This document shows positions 43,383 to 55,779 of a stretch of 64,000 nucleotides of DNA, piece after piece; within the stretch, counting starts at the first letter, position 1, and the number at the start of each line of letters is the position of its first letter. The notes below the pieces were generated by a model. That model saw only the letters and a program-made list of their open reading frames with translations, was not told where the DNA came from and made no database searches. The stretch is from NCBI GenBank assembly GCA_033398695.1, contig CM065804.1, positions 40,501,501 to 40,565,500 on the forward strand, written 5' to 3'. Both the position numbers and the translations under genes were made by a program. This DNA is from Orobanche coerulescens (taxonomy: Eukaryota > Streptophyta > Magnoliopsida > Lamiales > Orobanchaceae).

Positions 43383-43682
43383 CTTGATATTCACTGATGT
43401 GGTAAGCTATTGAAAAATTTAAAATTTATTTCCTTCAATTTAATTTTTTTTAAAACACACATAGTGTGTGTTTTTTTCTTTATGATTTTATATAAATTAT
43501 TTTATGTTTGCGTCGGGATGGTATGTTATAATATTTACTTTACTATATTGTTTTATACATAATTTAAAATAATATTCATACAAAAGTTATATATAATAGT
43601 ATCTCACCAGCATAAACATTACTCTTCTGTTCCATTGAAAGCTTGATATAAAATGTATATTTGGGAGACGTTCAGTAGTATG
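43383..43682. other. AT-rich intergenic, left flank of element F
   Basis: No gene or repeat recognised. Ends with gtatg (43678-43682), the left target duplication of F. Confidence 0.6.
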
Positions 43683-44641
43683 TGATATGAGATTAACTAC
43701 TCAAAGCGAAGAAGACGAAGTAAGAATTGACGTAAAACATCTCGACCATACTCCAACGTACTTGGGCGAGAAAACAGATACGAGACACAGAGTTACCTTG
43801 ATAATCGGAATTGGAATAACTTAAATAAAAGGTAATCTTGGGGGAAGGGGGCCCAAGCGGTAAGAGAATAAAATAGTTTCAGCATATTTTATTAAGAAGG
43901 GCAGCGGGATTCTTGGCAACATGTTGAAGGAAAAGCGGCCACAAGAAACAACTTGGAGGCAAAGACCCAGCTTTTACTTTTGTCAACAAGTGACATGAAG
44001 AACCTTTTATTATCCTTTCATTATTTTAAAGAACAGCTTGTAATAGTTTAAGTTATTTTGTTAGGCCACTTTTGCCTATAAATAGTGGCAGTAGAGTTGT
44101 AATGGAGGATTATTGAATGTTGAAGAAATAAGAACACTTTGTGTTTTCCCTGGTGAATGCTTTTCATCAAAACCTAGTTTTTATTCGACGCGTTTCGAGT
44201 ATTAATATGATTGATCCTCAATAGGTCTTGAGGAGAAATCACTTTATCAAATTATAGGTCTAATTTGATAAAAACATCTGTTATTATCTTGTTTCGATAT
44301 CCTGTTTGTTTTTCGATACAGTTTGATACTTGTCCGATATTTCGCATAAAAGTGTTGTTCGATCCTTTGAACTTGTTTCCTGTTTTAACTTCACTTCCGT
44401 CCAAAACGTGCTGCTTCGAGTGTCGTTGTTTGGAGGTGGCCTGTTTCGAGTCATTTTCCAGTTGGCCAAATTCCTATCTTCTTGCTGTATCGAATTACCG
44501 ACTTTATCACTAGTCAGTATTGTTGCTGTAGCGAGCTGTTGTCACCAGTTCCCGACAGTTTCTTGTCGATAGCTTCCATTCGTCAAAAAGCCTTCCGCTG
44601 TATCGATAACGAATTCGCATCACAAGTGAGAATTCGTATCA
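43683..44641 (+). repeat. Element F 5' LTR (959 bp)
   Basis: TGATATGAGATTAAC to CGTATCA. TATA box TATAAATA at 44077-44084. No palindrome cluster. Confidence 0.9.
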
Positions 44642-44643
44642 TA

Positions 44644-44657
44644 AGTGGCATCGGAGC
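44644..44657 (+). other. Element F primer binding site
   Basis: AGTGGCATCGGAGCCC directly after the LTR; a variant of the methionine-tRNA type TGGTATCGGAGC. Confidence 0.65.
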
Positions 44658-44680
44658 CCAAGTTCTTGATCTTTAACACT

Positions 44681-45672
44681 ATGGATCTCAACGACGCTGA
44701 TTTCTTGGCAAAACTTCGTGACGCATTGCGTGACATACCAGAACAACGCGACCAGCGTTGGAAACCTAGGCGTGGTGACTATGAACGACCCTCACGCCAT
44801 ATCGAAGAGTTCAAGGTGAACGAACTTCCAGAGTTCGTTGGCGGAACAGATCCTGAAGTTTACCTGGAATGGGAACGAAAAATTGATCGTATGTTCGAGT
44901 TTAAAGACCTCGACGATGAGAAACGGTGCAAGTATGCCATTCTCAAGTTGGGGAAAGGAGCTTCACTTTGGTACGAAGGAATTAAAACACGAAGAGCTCG
45001 TGCGGGGAAGGAAAAGATCCGTTCATGGGATTCCTTAAAAAGAAAACTTCGTAAAAGATATGTGCCAACATCACACCGGTTATCCTTATACAGAAAGATT
45101 GCAGATCTGATGCAAGGAAAGTTGAATGTCAGTGAATACATTGAGGAGTTTGAGAATCTAACCTTAATGGGAGAGATAGAGGAGAATGAGGAGCAGAAGA
45201 TGTCGCGATTCTTGCGTGGCTTAAACCGAAGCATAGCTAACTCGGTGGAACTGTATCCATACGAGGACTTCGATACATTATGTGGGTTATGTGTGAAGTT
45301 AGAAGCTCGAACAGATGAAGTCTGCATAAACCCGAGTTTCAACAAATTTGGAAACCCAAGCGTCGGATCTAGTTCCGGTTAAGGCAATCGCACCGACTCT
45401 GCCTCGTTGCGATTCCTACTAAGGCAACTGTGCCCTACGTACCGAAGGAGACAAGTTTGGTTAAAGTGAGATGTTTCAAATGCCAAGGATTCGGACATTA
45501 TCAAAATGCTTGTCCGAACAAACGAGTGGTGACACTGAGAGAAGCTGTCACGATCCGAGACGAGTTGTTGGTTGAGGAAGAAAATCGAGTGATGTATTTG
45601 ATTTCGACACGAAGGACGAAGAAGGAGAAGAGTGTGAGACTTACGATGCTCCAAGCTATGACACGGCTTTAG
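44681..45672 (+). pseudogene. Element F gag and zinc knuckle
   Basis: Starts at ATG 44681 (MDLNDADFLAKLRDALRDIP). The Ty3 gag domain follows: VNELPEFVGGTDPEVYLEWE, GASLWYEGIKTRRARAGKEK and LRKRYVPTSHRLSLYRKIAD. The frame stops at TAA 45380-45382 after NPSVGSSSG. The next frame (45430-45672) gives the CCHC knuckle CFKCQGFGHYQNAC and then LREAVTIRDELLVEEEN. The break is a frame difference of one base. Gag length (about 330 with the knuckle) is normal. The upstream codons in the same frame belong to the primer region, which decided the start. Confidence 0.88.
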
Positions 45673-45767
45673 TTCTGCGAACGCTACAAGCCAAAGTCAT
45701 TTAATGATTCGAACAAATAAATCAAATATTTCACACGAAGTGTCAAGTTGGAAATAAATGGTGTAGT

Positions 45768-47135
45768 TTGATCGTTGATGGAGGGAGTTGCACCAACGTA
45801 GCTTCCAGCGAGATGGTGAATAAACTCGGGCTGACCACTACGGCTCACCCGAAACCTTACACTTTGCATTGGCTCGATGATGGGAGCAAGATAAGGGTGA
45901 CTGAACAAGTGAGGATTGGGCTAGCCATGGGTTCATATGAAGACAACGTATTATGTGATGTACTCCCGATGGATGCATGCCATGTACTGTTGGGAAGACC
46001 ATGGATGTTTGATAGGGACGTTTTACACCGAGGAAGAAGCAATGAGTACGAGTTACGGGATAAGGGCAAGAAGATTGTGCTTAAACCAATGTCACCTCAA
46101 GCTATTCACTCTATGAGTTCTAGTAGGAGTGAAAAACCAAAACTGGCCATGTTTGCTAGCGAGCGGGAGGTGGAACTTGCTATTGATGATGGCAAATGCA
46201 TATACTTGTTGGTTCTAAAGGAGACACGGAATGGTAACATGGTTGTACGAAACGAAAGGATGGATGCCTTATTGCACGAATTTGCGGATGTTTTTCCCGA
46301 AGAATTACCATCGGGTTTGCCACCTATTCGTGGGATTGAACATCAGATCGACCTCATACCGGGTGTGTCGCTCCCTAACAAAGCTGCATCTAGATGTAAT
46401 CTCGAGGAGACGAAGGAATTGCAAAACCAAATCGAGGAACTGATGGATCGTGGTTATGTTCGAGAAAGCCTAAGTCCTTGTGCGGTTCCGGTATTACTTG
46501 TTCCTAAGAAAGACGGATCTTGGAGGATGTGTATTGACAGTCGAGCTGTGAACAATATAACCATCAAGTATCGATTTCCAATCCCAAGGCTGGATGACAT
46601 GTTGGATGAATTACACGGATCCGTGATCTTTTCAAAGGTTGATCTACGAAGTGGTTACCACCAGATTCGAATGCGGGAAGGAGATGAGTGGAAGACAGCC
46701 TTCAAAACTAAACACGGACTGTATGAATGGACCGTTATGCCGTTCGGTCTTACAAATGCACCGAGTACTTTCATGCGCTTGATGAATGAGGTACTTAAGA
46801 CATTTTTAGGGAAATTTGTGGTTGTATACTTAGATGATATTTTGATCTACAGCCGATCGTTGCAAGAACATTTCGAACACTTGAGGAAAGTCTTCGAAAC
46901 CCTTAGAGACAAGAAGCTGTATGGAAAAAAGGAGAAGTGTTCATTTTTGGTAGAAAGTATAGTCTTTCTTGGCTATATTGTTTCAAAGAATGGAGTGTCG
47001 GTCGATCAAGCGAAGATCGAAGCAATTAAGTCCTGGCCAGTTCCCACTACAGTGCGGAAGTTAGATCGTTCCACGGACTGGCTTCATTTTACCGAAGATT
47101 CATTCGAGACTTCAGTACCATTGCAAGCCCAATAA
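45768..47135 (+). pseudogene. Element F protease and reverse transcriptase
   Basis: Protease shows MIVDGGSCTNVASSEMVNKL, with DGG where most Ty3 proteases have D(S/T)G, and CHVLLGRPWMFDRDVLHRGR. RT shows FADVFPEELPSGLPPIRGIE, YVRESLSPCAVPVLLVPKKD, MCIDSRAVNNITIKYRFPIP and the catalytic [11 protein letters not shown]. Near 47056 a single missing base (CGGAAG for CGGGAAG) shifts the frame, so the usual [14 protein letters not shown] is read in the next frame. Apart from this the RT looks intact. Confidence 0.9.
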
Positions 47136-47143
47136 CCGAATGT

Positions 47144-48451
47144 TTGAAGAAGGGCACGTTTAATTGGAGCAGGGCTGCTCAGGAGTCATTTACAAATTTG
47201 ACGGCGAAGTTGTGCGAAGCACCAATCTTAGCATTACCTGATTTTTCGCAACCATTCGAAGTAGAATGTGATGCTAGCGGAGTTGGCATTGGAGCGGTTC
47301 TCATTCAGGGAAGGCGACCTATTGCTTATTTTTCAGAGAAGTTAAATGGTGCTCGTCTCAATTATTGTACATACGACAAGGAGTTTTATGCTATTATGAG
47401 GGCTCTAGATCATTGGAGTCACTATCTTCGACCAAAGCATTTTATCATACACTCGGACCATGAATCCTTGAAGTATATTAACGGGCAACACAAGTTAAGT
47501 CCCAGGCATGCGAAGTGGGTGGAATTCTTACAATCATTTCACTTCTCATCGAAGTATAAGGATGGCAAGGGCAATATTGTGGCAGATGCATTGTCTAGGC
47601 GTTATGCCTTACTCGCCACTCTTGATGTTCGTTTGCTTGGATTCGATACAGTAAAGGAGTATTACGAAGGTGTTGCGGATTTTGGCGAAACCTTCGCCCT
47701 GTGCAAACCTGGCCCGGTGGGAGAATTTTCCATACAGGAGGGCTTTCTTTTTAAGGGAAATCGTCTTTGTCTACCAAGGCACACGATTCGAGAATTGCTG
47801 GTTCGAGAGGCTCATGGGGGAGGTTTGGCTGGCCACTTTGGTTCAGCCAAGACATTGGATGTACTTAAAGAACATTTTTATTGGCCAAGGATGCAAGGGG
47901 ATGTTAATAATATAATCAGTAAATGTGTGACGTGCCATGTTGCGAAGAGTTCGTTCAAACCAGGAGTCTACACACCTTTACCGATTCCGGAGAGGCCGTG
48001 GGAAGATGTCTCGATGGATTTTATTGTTGCTTTGCCTCGAACCCAAAGAGGTAAGGATGCGATCATGGTTGTTGTCGATCGTTTTTCAAAGATGGCTCAT
48101 TTTGTTCCTTGTCACAAAACCGATGACGCGAGTAATGTTGCTGACCTGTATTTCCGAGAGGTGGTGCGATTACATGGAGTTCCGAAAACTATTGTTTCGG
48201 ACCGGGACTCGAAGTTTCTAAGCTACTTTTGGAACACATTATGGAGGAAGGTGGGAACCAAGCTTTTGTTTAGTACTTCACATCATCCTCAAACCGACGG
48301 ACAAACGGAAGTAACGAATCGAACACTGGGGACGCTGTTGCGAGGCTTGGTGAGAAAAACACAAAAGGATCGGGATCTCAAATCGCACATGCGGAGTTTG
48401 TTTATAATCGATCTCCTACTCATGCCACTGCACACTCTCCATTTGAAGTAG
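47144..48451 (+). pseudogene. Element F RNase H and integrase
   Basis: RNase [40 protein letters not shown] and [13 protein letters not shown]. Integrase zinc-binding: [18 protein letters not shown]...CVTCHVAKS. Catalytic core: [32 protein letters not shown] and [18 protein letters not shown], so all three acidic positions are present. Near 48375 a base is missing and the frame runs out at 48451. The next block is at 48460. This is a nearly complete enzyme. Confidence 0.92.
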
Positions 48452-48459
48452 TTTACGGG

Positions 48460-49029
48460 TTGAATCCTTACATGCCGCTAGATCTAATTCCACTACCAAG
48501 TGACGAATTGGTGCATAAGGATGCAGAGTCAAAACTAAAATCAATGATGAAATTACACGAACAGGTGCGGGATCGAATCAAGGAAATAAACGAGGCGTAC
48601 AAAAGGAAGTCGAACAAGCAAAGAAAGCCGAGACTATTCGAGGTTGGAGATTTAGTTTGGTTACATTTGAGGAAGGAACGATTCCCGAGTAAGCGTAAGA
48701 ATAAGTTAATGCCACGAGCCGAGGGGCCATTTAAAATAGTTGCGAAGGTGAACGGCAATGCTTACAAATTAGAACTTCCGGGCGATTATGGAGTGCATGC
48801 TACTTTCAACATAGGTGATCTTTCTCCTTATCTTGATGATGACGGGATTGCAGAATTGAGGACAATTCCTCTTAAAGGGGGAGGGGATGATACGAGATTA
48901 ACTACTCCAAGCGAAGAAGACGAAGTAAGAATTGACGCAAAACATCTCGACCATACTCCAACGTACTTGGGCGAGAAAACAGATATGAGACACGGAGTTA
49001 CCTTGATAATCGGAATTGGAATAACTTAA
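48460..49029 (+). pseudogene. Element F integrase C-terminus, ending inside the 3' LTR
   Basis: Continues integrase: NPYMPLDLIPLPSDELVHKD, RLFEVGDLVWLHLRKERFPS and LMPRAEGPFKIVAKVNGNAY (the GPF/Y module). VHATFNIGDLSPYLDDDG is followed by IPLKGGGDDTRLTTPSEEDE. GGG is encoded by the polypurine tract (48871-48887). Everything after DD, about 46 residues including VRIDAKHLDHTPTYLGEKTD, is encoded by the LTR, and the stop at 49027-49029 lies 141 bp inside it. This lack of a chromodomain plus overlap with the LTR is a hallmark reported for CRM elements. Confidence 0.85.
48871..48887 (+). other. Element F polypurine tract, within coding
   Basis: CTTAAAGGGGGAGGGGA, directly before TGATACGAG. Confidence 0.85.
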
Positions 49030-49591
49030 ACAAAAGGTAATCTTGGGGGAAGGGGGCCCAAGTAGTAAGAGAATAAAATAGTTTCAGCATATTTTATTAA
49101 GAAGGGCAGCGGGATTCTTGGCAACATGTTGAAGGAAAAGCGGTCACAAGAAACAACTTGGAGGCAAAGACCCAGCTTTTACTTTTGTCAACAAGTGACA
49201 TGAAGAACCTTTTATTATCCTTTCATTATTTTAAAGAACAGCTTGTAATAGTTTAAGTTATTTTGTTAGGCCACTTTTGCCTATAAATAGTGGCAGTAGA
49301 GTTGTAATGGAGGATTATTGAATGTTGAAGAAATAAGAACACTTTGTGTTTTCCCTGGTGAATGCTTTTCATCAAAACCTGGTTTTTATTCGACGCGTTT
49401 CGAGTATTAATCTGATTGATCCTCAATAGGTCTTGAGGAGAAATCACTTTATCAAATTATAGGTCTAATTTGATAAAAACATCTGTTCATATCTTGTTTC
49501 GATATCCTGTTTGTTTTTCGATACAGTTTGATACTTGTCCGATATTTCGCATAAAAGTGTTGTTCGATCCTTTGAACTTGTTTCCTGTTTT
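48888..49591 (+). repeat. Element F 3' LTR, first part
   Basis: Aligns with 43683-44389 and is cut by element E after TTTCCTGTTTT. TATA box 49282-49289. Bases 49587-49591 (gtttt) are the target duplication of E. The remainder is at 59413-59667. Confidence 0.92.
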
Positions 49592-51926
49592 TGTAATACC
49601 CGGTTGTAATTCAGTCATTATCATTCAGTAATTTCATTCGGTGATTGTCATTCAGTGGATTTTCACTCATTTATAATCATTCATCAATCATATTCGTTCA
49701 CCGTGTTCACCGTTCGGAGAAACTTCGAGTGGTGTATCGTTATTGTTCATTGTTTCAACTTTCCTCATATGAGTTCGACTTTGTTAGATCACCATTAATT
49801 TTTGGTAACTCCAAAAATTCTAAATCTTTGCAATATTATATAGCATCGAGTTAGCTTTCCAATGGTTCAAACGGTGAGTCAATCGGAGTCCGGACGAGAG
49901 AGTTATGGTCGTTTTAGCTCAACCGCTCATTGGCCGATCACTGCCGAACGAACTCGGCCGTGTCGTCCGACACGGCCCGTGCCGTACTCGTCCGGAAAGT
50001 GCCGGTGTTCGCCAGACTCCGACCGGTCGCCTGCACGGCCGAGTCGAACCCTTCCGGATAAGCGAACCGATCGCCAGACGCCCGACCGTGTCGCCTGCAC
50101 GGCCGAGTCATGCCGAAGTCAGCCGTCGGACGGGTCATCGCCGGAGGCCCTCGCGCCGCGACCGTGTCAAGCGTGACACGGTCGAGTCATCGCCGGCCAC
50201 CGCGCGACACGACTGCGTGCCGATCGGCACGGCCGTGTCCGGCAGCACCAACTCCCTTAAATTCGCTTTTTTCAAAGATTTCTTCCATTCCTTTCCCATT
50301 TTTTTCACTTGCAACCGAGAGAGGAAGCTTGAGGGAGGGTTTTTCCTTCACAAATCATTTGGGTGTTTGATTTTCTTCATCTCCTTTCGATCGTGAAGCC
50401 CGGATAATCAATCTAACGCGTATTCTTCGGATTAAAGCACTTGGATCATCAAGAGGTAATTCCTTCAACACTTTGGACTTCGATTTTGTGTTGAAATAGG
50501 ATGTTTTGGACGTTATAATCATGATATATGAAGGGATATGTATATGATTATGAGTTTGTATAAGGATTCATTGGATTATTGAGGGATTATTCAAGAACAC
50601 CTTGAATATCGAGTTGGAATTTGGGGATTTTCGACTAATTGATGTTTTAATCACATTTTTGGATATTCATAACGGATTATTGATCGTATTGGAGTTGTTT
50701 TGTTGGTTTGAAACACTTCTTGGGGGATTTGATATTGGTATATCGAGGTTTGATTGTAAACAATCGGAGTTTGGATACTACGTGTTTGATTTAATGCCTC
50801 TATGGACTTGGTTTAGTCGTATCGACGTTTTGAGTTCGTTATATTCGTGTTTGATTCGTATATTGAACGGATTGTTGGTAATTGTATTATTTAAGGTTGT
50901 TCGAGCCGATAACTCAATTAGACGTTGTTCGAGGACGGACATTCTTCATCGTTGTTGTGTAAGTTGATTCTTACTCGGTTAAAAGGACATTCATTCCTTT
51001 TGTTGTTGATCATTCATAATCATAATTCATTCATCATTGTATTAATCATTTTGAGACTTGTAATTGTCGGATAATCATTTCATTAGCGAGGAACGGTTCC
51101 AATCATTTCATTGAAAACTATCAATCACTTCATTATCACTTTCGTATCGGTGAGTCATTCTTGACTTTGTCGGATTATTATTATTCATTGATATTCATTA
51201 TGGTCATTCTTGTTCATATGACCTTCTCGGGTTCATATTGCGTGGCAAGTGCGGATGTGTGGAATTTTTAGTCGGGCACGTGATGGCCATGTATTGGGAG
51301 TGATACATTGGGTGTGCACACGGTAACGATTACCTCCGTGAGACTAATTAGGTACAAGGACGGGTGTGTCCGGTCATCCGTCTTGTACACTTGCACGTAA
51401 CACTACGGGCGTACTATGATACTCCTCTTGGCGTAATTCATAATTAAGGATATTTCATAACTTCGATTAAATCATGTTTGTGTATTTTCAACCCTTGAGG
51501 ATTGTTGTTCTCAGAATCGACTTCCCGTTGGGGATTTTGTTTTCGTGTCACGGCAAGGCAAAGGCACGGAAGAGCATGTTGACGGCGAGTCCAGTGATAC
51601 TAGTAGGGGGCCCCATCATTCCGTTTATTTCAGTCATTTCATCATTCCGTTTATTTCATCATTTCACTCATTTCCGTTATTTGTATTTTCCACGCAAATT
51701 CCGTTTGAGATGCTTATTTGTTCAGGTGGTGTATTTTATCTCCATATAAAATATACTAGTATTCTGTTTGTCTGGTGTAATGTACTTAAACTCCTCATCG
51801 GAGTACTTGGTAATATAATGTGGTTCGGTACTACAATTATATTATTTAATTCATCATTTTCATTTGCTCGTGGGTCCTACTGGGGATTCACGTGACCGTA
51901 ATATCCGCCTAGTTTGGGGTGTTACA
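49592..51926 (+). repeat. Element E 5' LTR (2335 bp)
   Basis: Contains a CG-rich inverted-repeat cluster (49932-50240) in place of the TAGCGCACGCTA cluster of A. Its second half (about 50400-51926) aligns with the LTR of A. A TATA-like TTATATAGC lies at about 49838-49847, before the cluster. Confidence 0.9.
49932..50240. repeat. CG-rich inverted-repeat cluster in 5' LTR of E
   Basis: Repeated arms GGCCGTGTCG and CGACACGGCC, with GACCGTGTCGCC, GCACGGCCGAGTC and CCGATCGGCACGG. About 300 bp, sharply GC-rich against AT-rich flanks. A different unit from A, C, D and G. Confidence 0.85.
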
Positions 51927-52422
51927 GAGTTGGTATCGGAGCGTGGTTTTGAATACTACCCTCCAAGTCATGTCTCATTTGAAATTATCGTCATCGGACT
52001 AGTATCATTGGACTTTCGCGTCACGTGTGACCTGTGCAAATGCCGAGCCAATCGCATCAAGAAGCGTAAGATTTCTAATGCCATGGTATAATTTCTCGCA
52101 ATAGTCATTCATTCATAATTCATCGCTTAACAATCCTCAATCATCATTGTCATTTTGACCAGATTTGCCGTCAGTTAACTCATTAATCACCAATTAATTT
52201 CATTGTTCAGCTTGTTGATCGTGAAGATCGAATCATTAATCTTGTTAACTCATTCAAGATAATCATTTCAATAATTTCATCGTATAATCATGTCACCTCG
52301 CTTAATCATTCATGTAATCACCGTGTTAGAGCGCGTATGCTCATTTTCATAATCTCATGTCATAATCATAACGTATATTTCATGCGGTGAATATAATCAT
52401 CATGTGACTTTCCTACTTCAGT
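51927..52422 (+). other. Element E primer site and leader
   Basis: TTGGTATCGGAGCG at 51930-51943 is the primer site. The rest aligns with the leader of A, including the uninterrupted TCACGTGTGACC where D is inserted in A. No coding. Confidence 0.85.
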
Positions 52423-53640
52423 ATGGAGAGGGCAAGAAGAGGACGTGGAGGACGAGGCCGTGGAGCGGGCCGAATCCCGAGAGCTCATGTGAATACACGT
52501 GCAAACGCGAGGAATAATGCTAATTCATCGAGCAATGACGCCGCCACTCATTCACCTCGACGCGATCATTCACTATCGTGAGTCGCACTGACACGGCTCG
52601 CCAGAGGGTGTCCGGTGGACCCACTCGCTTTATGCGTGGCATGATGGCCCAAATGACCCGAGATGGCTCGGTTGATGGAGACAATGCATAACTCCGTCAA
52701 TCAAAATCAGCAGGCTCCTCCGCCGCCACCTCGAGGCAAGAGAGGAATGTGAGTAATATCATCGGCGATATCTCTCGCGAGGCCACCTACTTTTGAGGGC
52801 CTGCCTGAGCCGCAGATATCATTCATTGGCTCGAGCATTTCGAGAAGTTGTTTGCTATGGTAGAGTGTCCCAAGGACACAAAGTTTCGCTGCGGCTTACT
52901 ACCCGGGTAAGAGCGCACATTCTGGTGGTTATCGTTGAAGCCCACCGAAGGATCTTGTACTTGGGATCGCCTCAAGACTCTCATGATGGAGAGGTATTAT
53001 CCGGCCCCACTCGGAGAGGCCAAGTCGTCGGAATTGCTCACCCCGACCCTCGAGACGATGATGTTCTCGCCATTGCCGAAATTTCAGAACTTCTTCCTTT
53101 CGCCTCATCCATCATTCATTCGGAGGCGGATAAGATCAAGTATTTCAGAAGAGGTCAAACCCCGTATGAGACTTCGCCATTTAATCATAATTGCACCACG
53201 TTGGCGAATTCATTGAGAAAGCTCTCACCTACGAGCTTATCGCTAAGGAAATTGCTAAGCGAGAACCTTCGTCGCTAGCAAGAAATCGAAGAATCGTAAT
53301 CACCAAGGTGGTCGACAACCTTCAAGAAACCCCGTGCGGGCTGCTTTTGAGCGACCTCCAGGTCGCCTAAACCCGCGAATCTCGGCCACGAGCGGCGATC
53401 GGCCATCACCTTATAACCGTGGGGATCTTGGTCATGTCAAGACTAAGTGTCCGAGACACCATCACGTGTCATAATCTGTGGAATTGTGGGACATAAGGCC
53501 CGTTTTTGCCGTAGGGACTCCAAACCTACTCGACGTCATCTCGTGCACCTAAGCAACACCGCTCGTAATCGACCACTTCAATCGGGCTGTTTAAAACGAC
53601 GGAGCGACTAAAGGTGGAGCTTTTAGCCATCGACGGAGCG
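52423..53640 (+). pseudogene. Element E gag, heavily frameshifted
   Basis: ATG at 52423 gives MERARRGRGGRGRGAGRIPR, a close match to the start of A gag. Recognisable pieces are scattered over three frames: KPTEGSCTWDRLKTLMMERY (about 52938), KFQNFFLSPHP in place of the A sequence, and relics of two Cys/His knuckles near 53410-53510. Most breaks are deletions at CAG or CTG relative to A. Whether the gene is truly dead cannot be judged until those are checked. Confidence 0.8.
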
Positions 53641-54340
53641 TCGGTCTGGGACTAGCAAGCCCGGATTTATGAGATGAAGAAGACCGATGATCCCGAGGCC
53701 CGAATGATCTCGTATACTCGATATTCTATCTCAACCTCGTGTGTACCCTTTTGATACCGGTGCATCGCATTCATTCATTTCCGAGTCATGTTTGAGTAGA
53801 CTACGTCGGGTAGTGCTACTAGTTGTGAGCCTTATGTCATCGCCTACCCGATGGTAGACGAATTATCGGCAATCGTGAGATCTTAATTGTCCGATCTGGC
53901 CATGGTCGTGTATGGCCGGACCTAATCGTGGTAGATTTGCCGAGAGACAACGTCATCTTGGGTATTGATTGGATGGATCGTCATGATGCCATCATTAGTG
54001 TCCGTAAGCGTATGGTCACTATCATTTCGCATTTATGGGGTTGAATGTGTGTTTCATGGAGGTAATCCTACTGCTCGTAAGGTCATTAATTTGATGAAAG
54101 CGGAAGATTACTCAATCGGGATGTGTCGGTTATTGGTGCTATATGGCCAAAACCGAGAAGTCATCAAGAATGTTGATGGATATTCCGGTGGTGAGGGAAT
54201 ATGCCGATGTTTTTCCGCACGAGTTACTCGGTTTGCCTCCACAGAGGGATGTGGAATTCACGATTGAGTTGGAGCCTGGTACGTCCCCGATATCGAAGGC
54301 ACCGCACCGGATGGCCCCGACCGAAATGCAGAGTTAAAGA
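53641..54340 (+). pseudogene. Element E protease region
   Basis: PEARMIS-like start, FDTGASHSFISESC in the frame near 53750-53790 (catalytic DTG), then GIDWMDRHDAIISVR near 53960. DIPVVREYADVFPHELLGLP and PQRDVEFTIELEPGTSPISK (54143-54337) mark the RT junction. Several frame changes lie between. Confidence 0.8.
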
Positions 54341-55560
54341 ACCAACTTGAGGAGTTGTTCGAGAAAGGTTACATCCGACCGAGTGCGTCCCCGTGGGAGC
54401 ACCAGATTGTTTGTCAAGAAGAAGGATGGTTCATTTCGCTTATGTATTGATTATCGGAGTTGAACAGGTGACAATCAAGAATAAGTATCCCTTACCCCGT
54501 ATTGATGATCTCTTAGATCAACCGCAGGAGCTTCGATTTTCCAAGATCGACTTAAGGTCCGGATATCATCGCCATGGATCCGAGAGTCGGACATCGCGAG
54601 GACAGCTGCTTCGAACACGCTATGGTCATTATGAGTTTGTGGTTATGCCGCTCGGATTGACTAATGCACTGCGGTATTCATGGAGTTAATGAATCGGGTT
54701 TTCATCGACTTTTGGATCGGTTTTTTGTTGTCTTCATCGATGACATTTTGATTTATTCTCGTGACCGGAGGAACACGAGTCTCACCTTCATCGAGTGCTC
54801 GACGTGTTGAGACGAGAACAACTTTATGGGAAGTTCTCCAAATGTGAGTTCGGATGTCCGGTGACGCTTTCTGACACGTAATTTCATCGACGGAGTTCGT
54901 GTCGATCCTCGAAGACGGAGGCTATTCGAGATTGGCTACCTCCGGCGTTAAGGAAATCCAAGTTTCCTCGGATTAGCGGGTTATTATCGGCGATTTGTGG
55001 AAGGATTTTCTAAAATCGCTCAACCCTTGACGAACTTATTGCGGAAGGATAAGAAATACACGTGGTCCGACGCGTGTCGGTGAGTTTTGAGGAACTCAAG
55101 AGCCGGTTAATGTCAAGACTGTACTTTCCTTGCCGCAGGAACGGAAGGATTTGTGGTCTATAGTGATGCATCGAGACAGGTCTCGGTGTGTACTCATGCG
55201 AGCAGGGAAAGTTATTGCCTATGCTTCACGGCAATTGAGACCTTACGAGGTTAATTATCCGACCCATGACACGGAGCTAGCAGTAGTGGTGTTCGCTTTG
55301 AAGATTTGGCGTCATTACCTTTATGGCGTCACCGCCGATATTCACCGATCATAAGAGTTTAAAGTATATATTTACTCGTAGGAGTTAAATATGCGTCGAG
55401 ACGGTGGTTGGAATTAATCAAAGATTATGATATCGAGATCCTCTATCACCCGGCAAGGCGAACGCTGCCGCCGACGCCTTGAGTCGTAAGTCCGTTCAGA
55501 GCATGCTTGCCCGCTTAATGATTCGAAGGAGCTTCACAGGAATTCCTTAGACCCGAGATC
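54341..55560 (+). pseudogene. Element E reverse transcriptase and RNase H
   Basis: Pieces align with A in order: [33 protein letters not shown], then [29 protein letters not shown] sequence is near 54735-54770. [11 protein letters not shown] follows. RNase H pieces are [20 protein letters not shown] and [18 protein letters not shown]. The frame breaks at least ten times. Unlike A, few of the breaks are nonsense substitutions; they are indels. Confidence 0.82.
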
Positions 55561-55779
55561 GAGGTTTGGCTTCAGCGAGTTCAAAGGGCCTTTGTATGTT
55601 AGAGATTTCATCGTCACTAGAGGAGACAATTCGAGAGAATCGTGGTTCGGACCCATCATTGTTACGCATCCGTGAGGATGTGGCTCAGGGAAAGCCCTGG
55701 ATTTGTGGTCCACGAGGATGGACTTTTGAGGTTTAAGAATCGGTTGTGTGTACTCGAATGACGAGTTGAAAAACTCGAT

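Noticed and set aside
49862..50396. Arg/Pro-rich frames across the CG-rich cluster of E
   Set aside because: Composition effect of GGCCGTGTCG repeats. Frames are duplicated in the other LTR with indels that change frame, so no protein is conserved.
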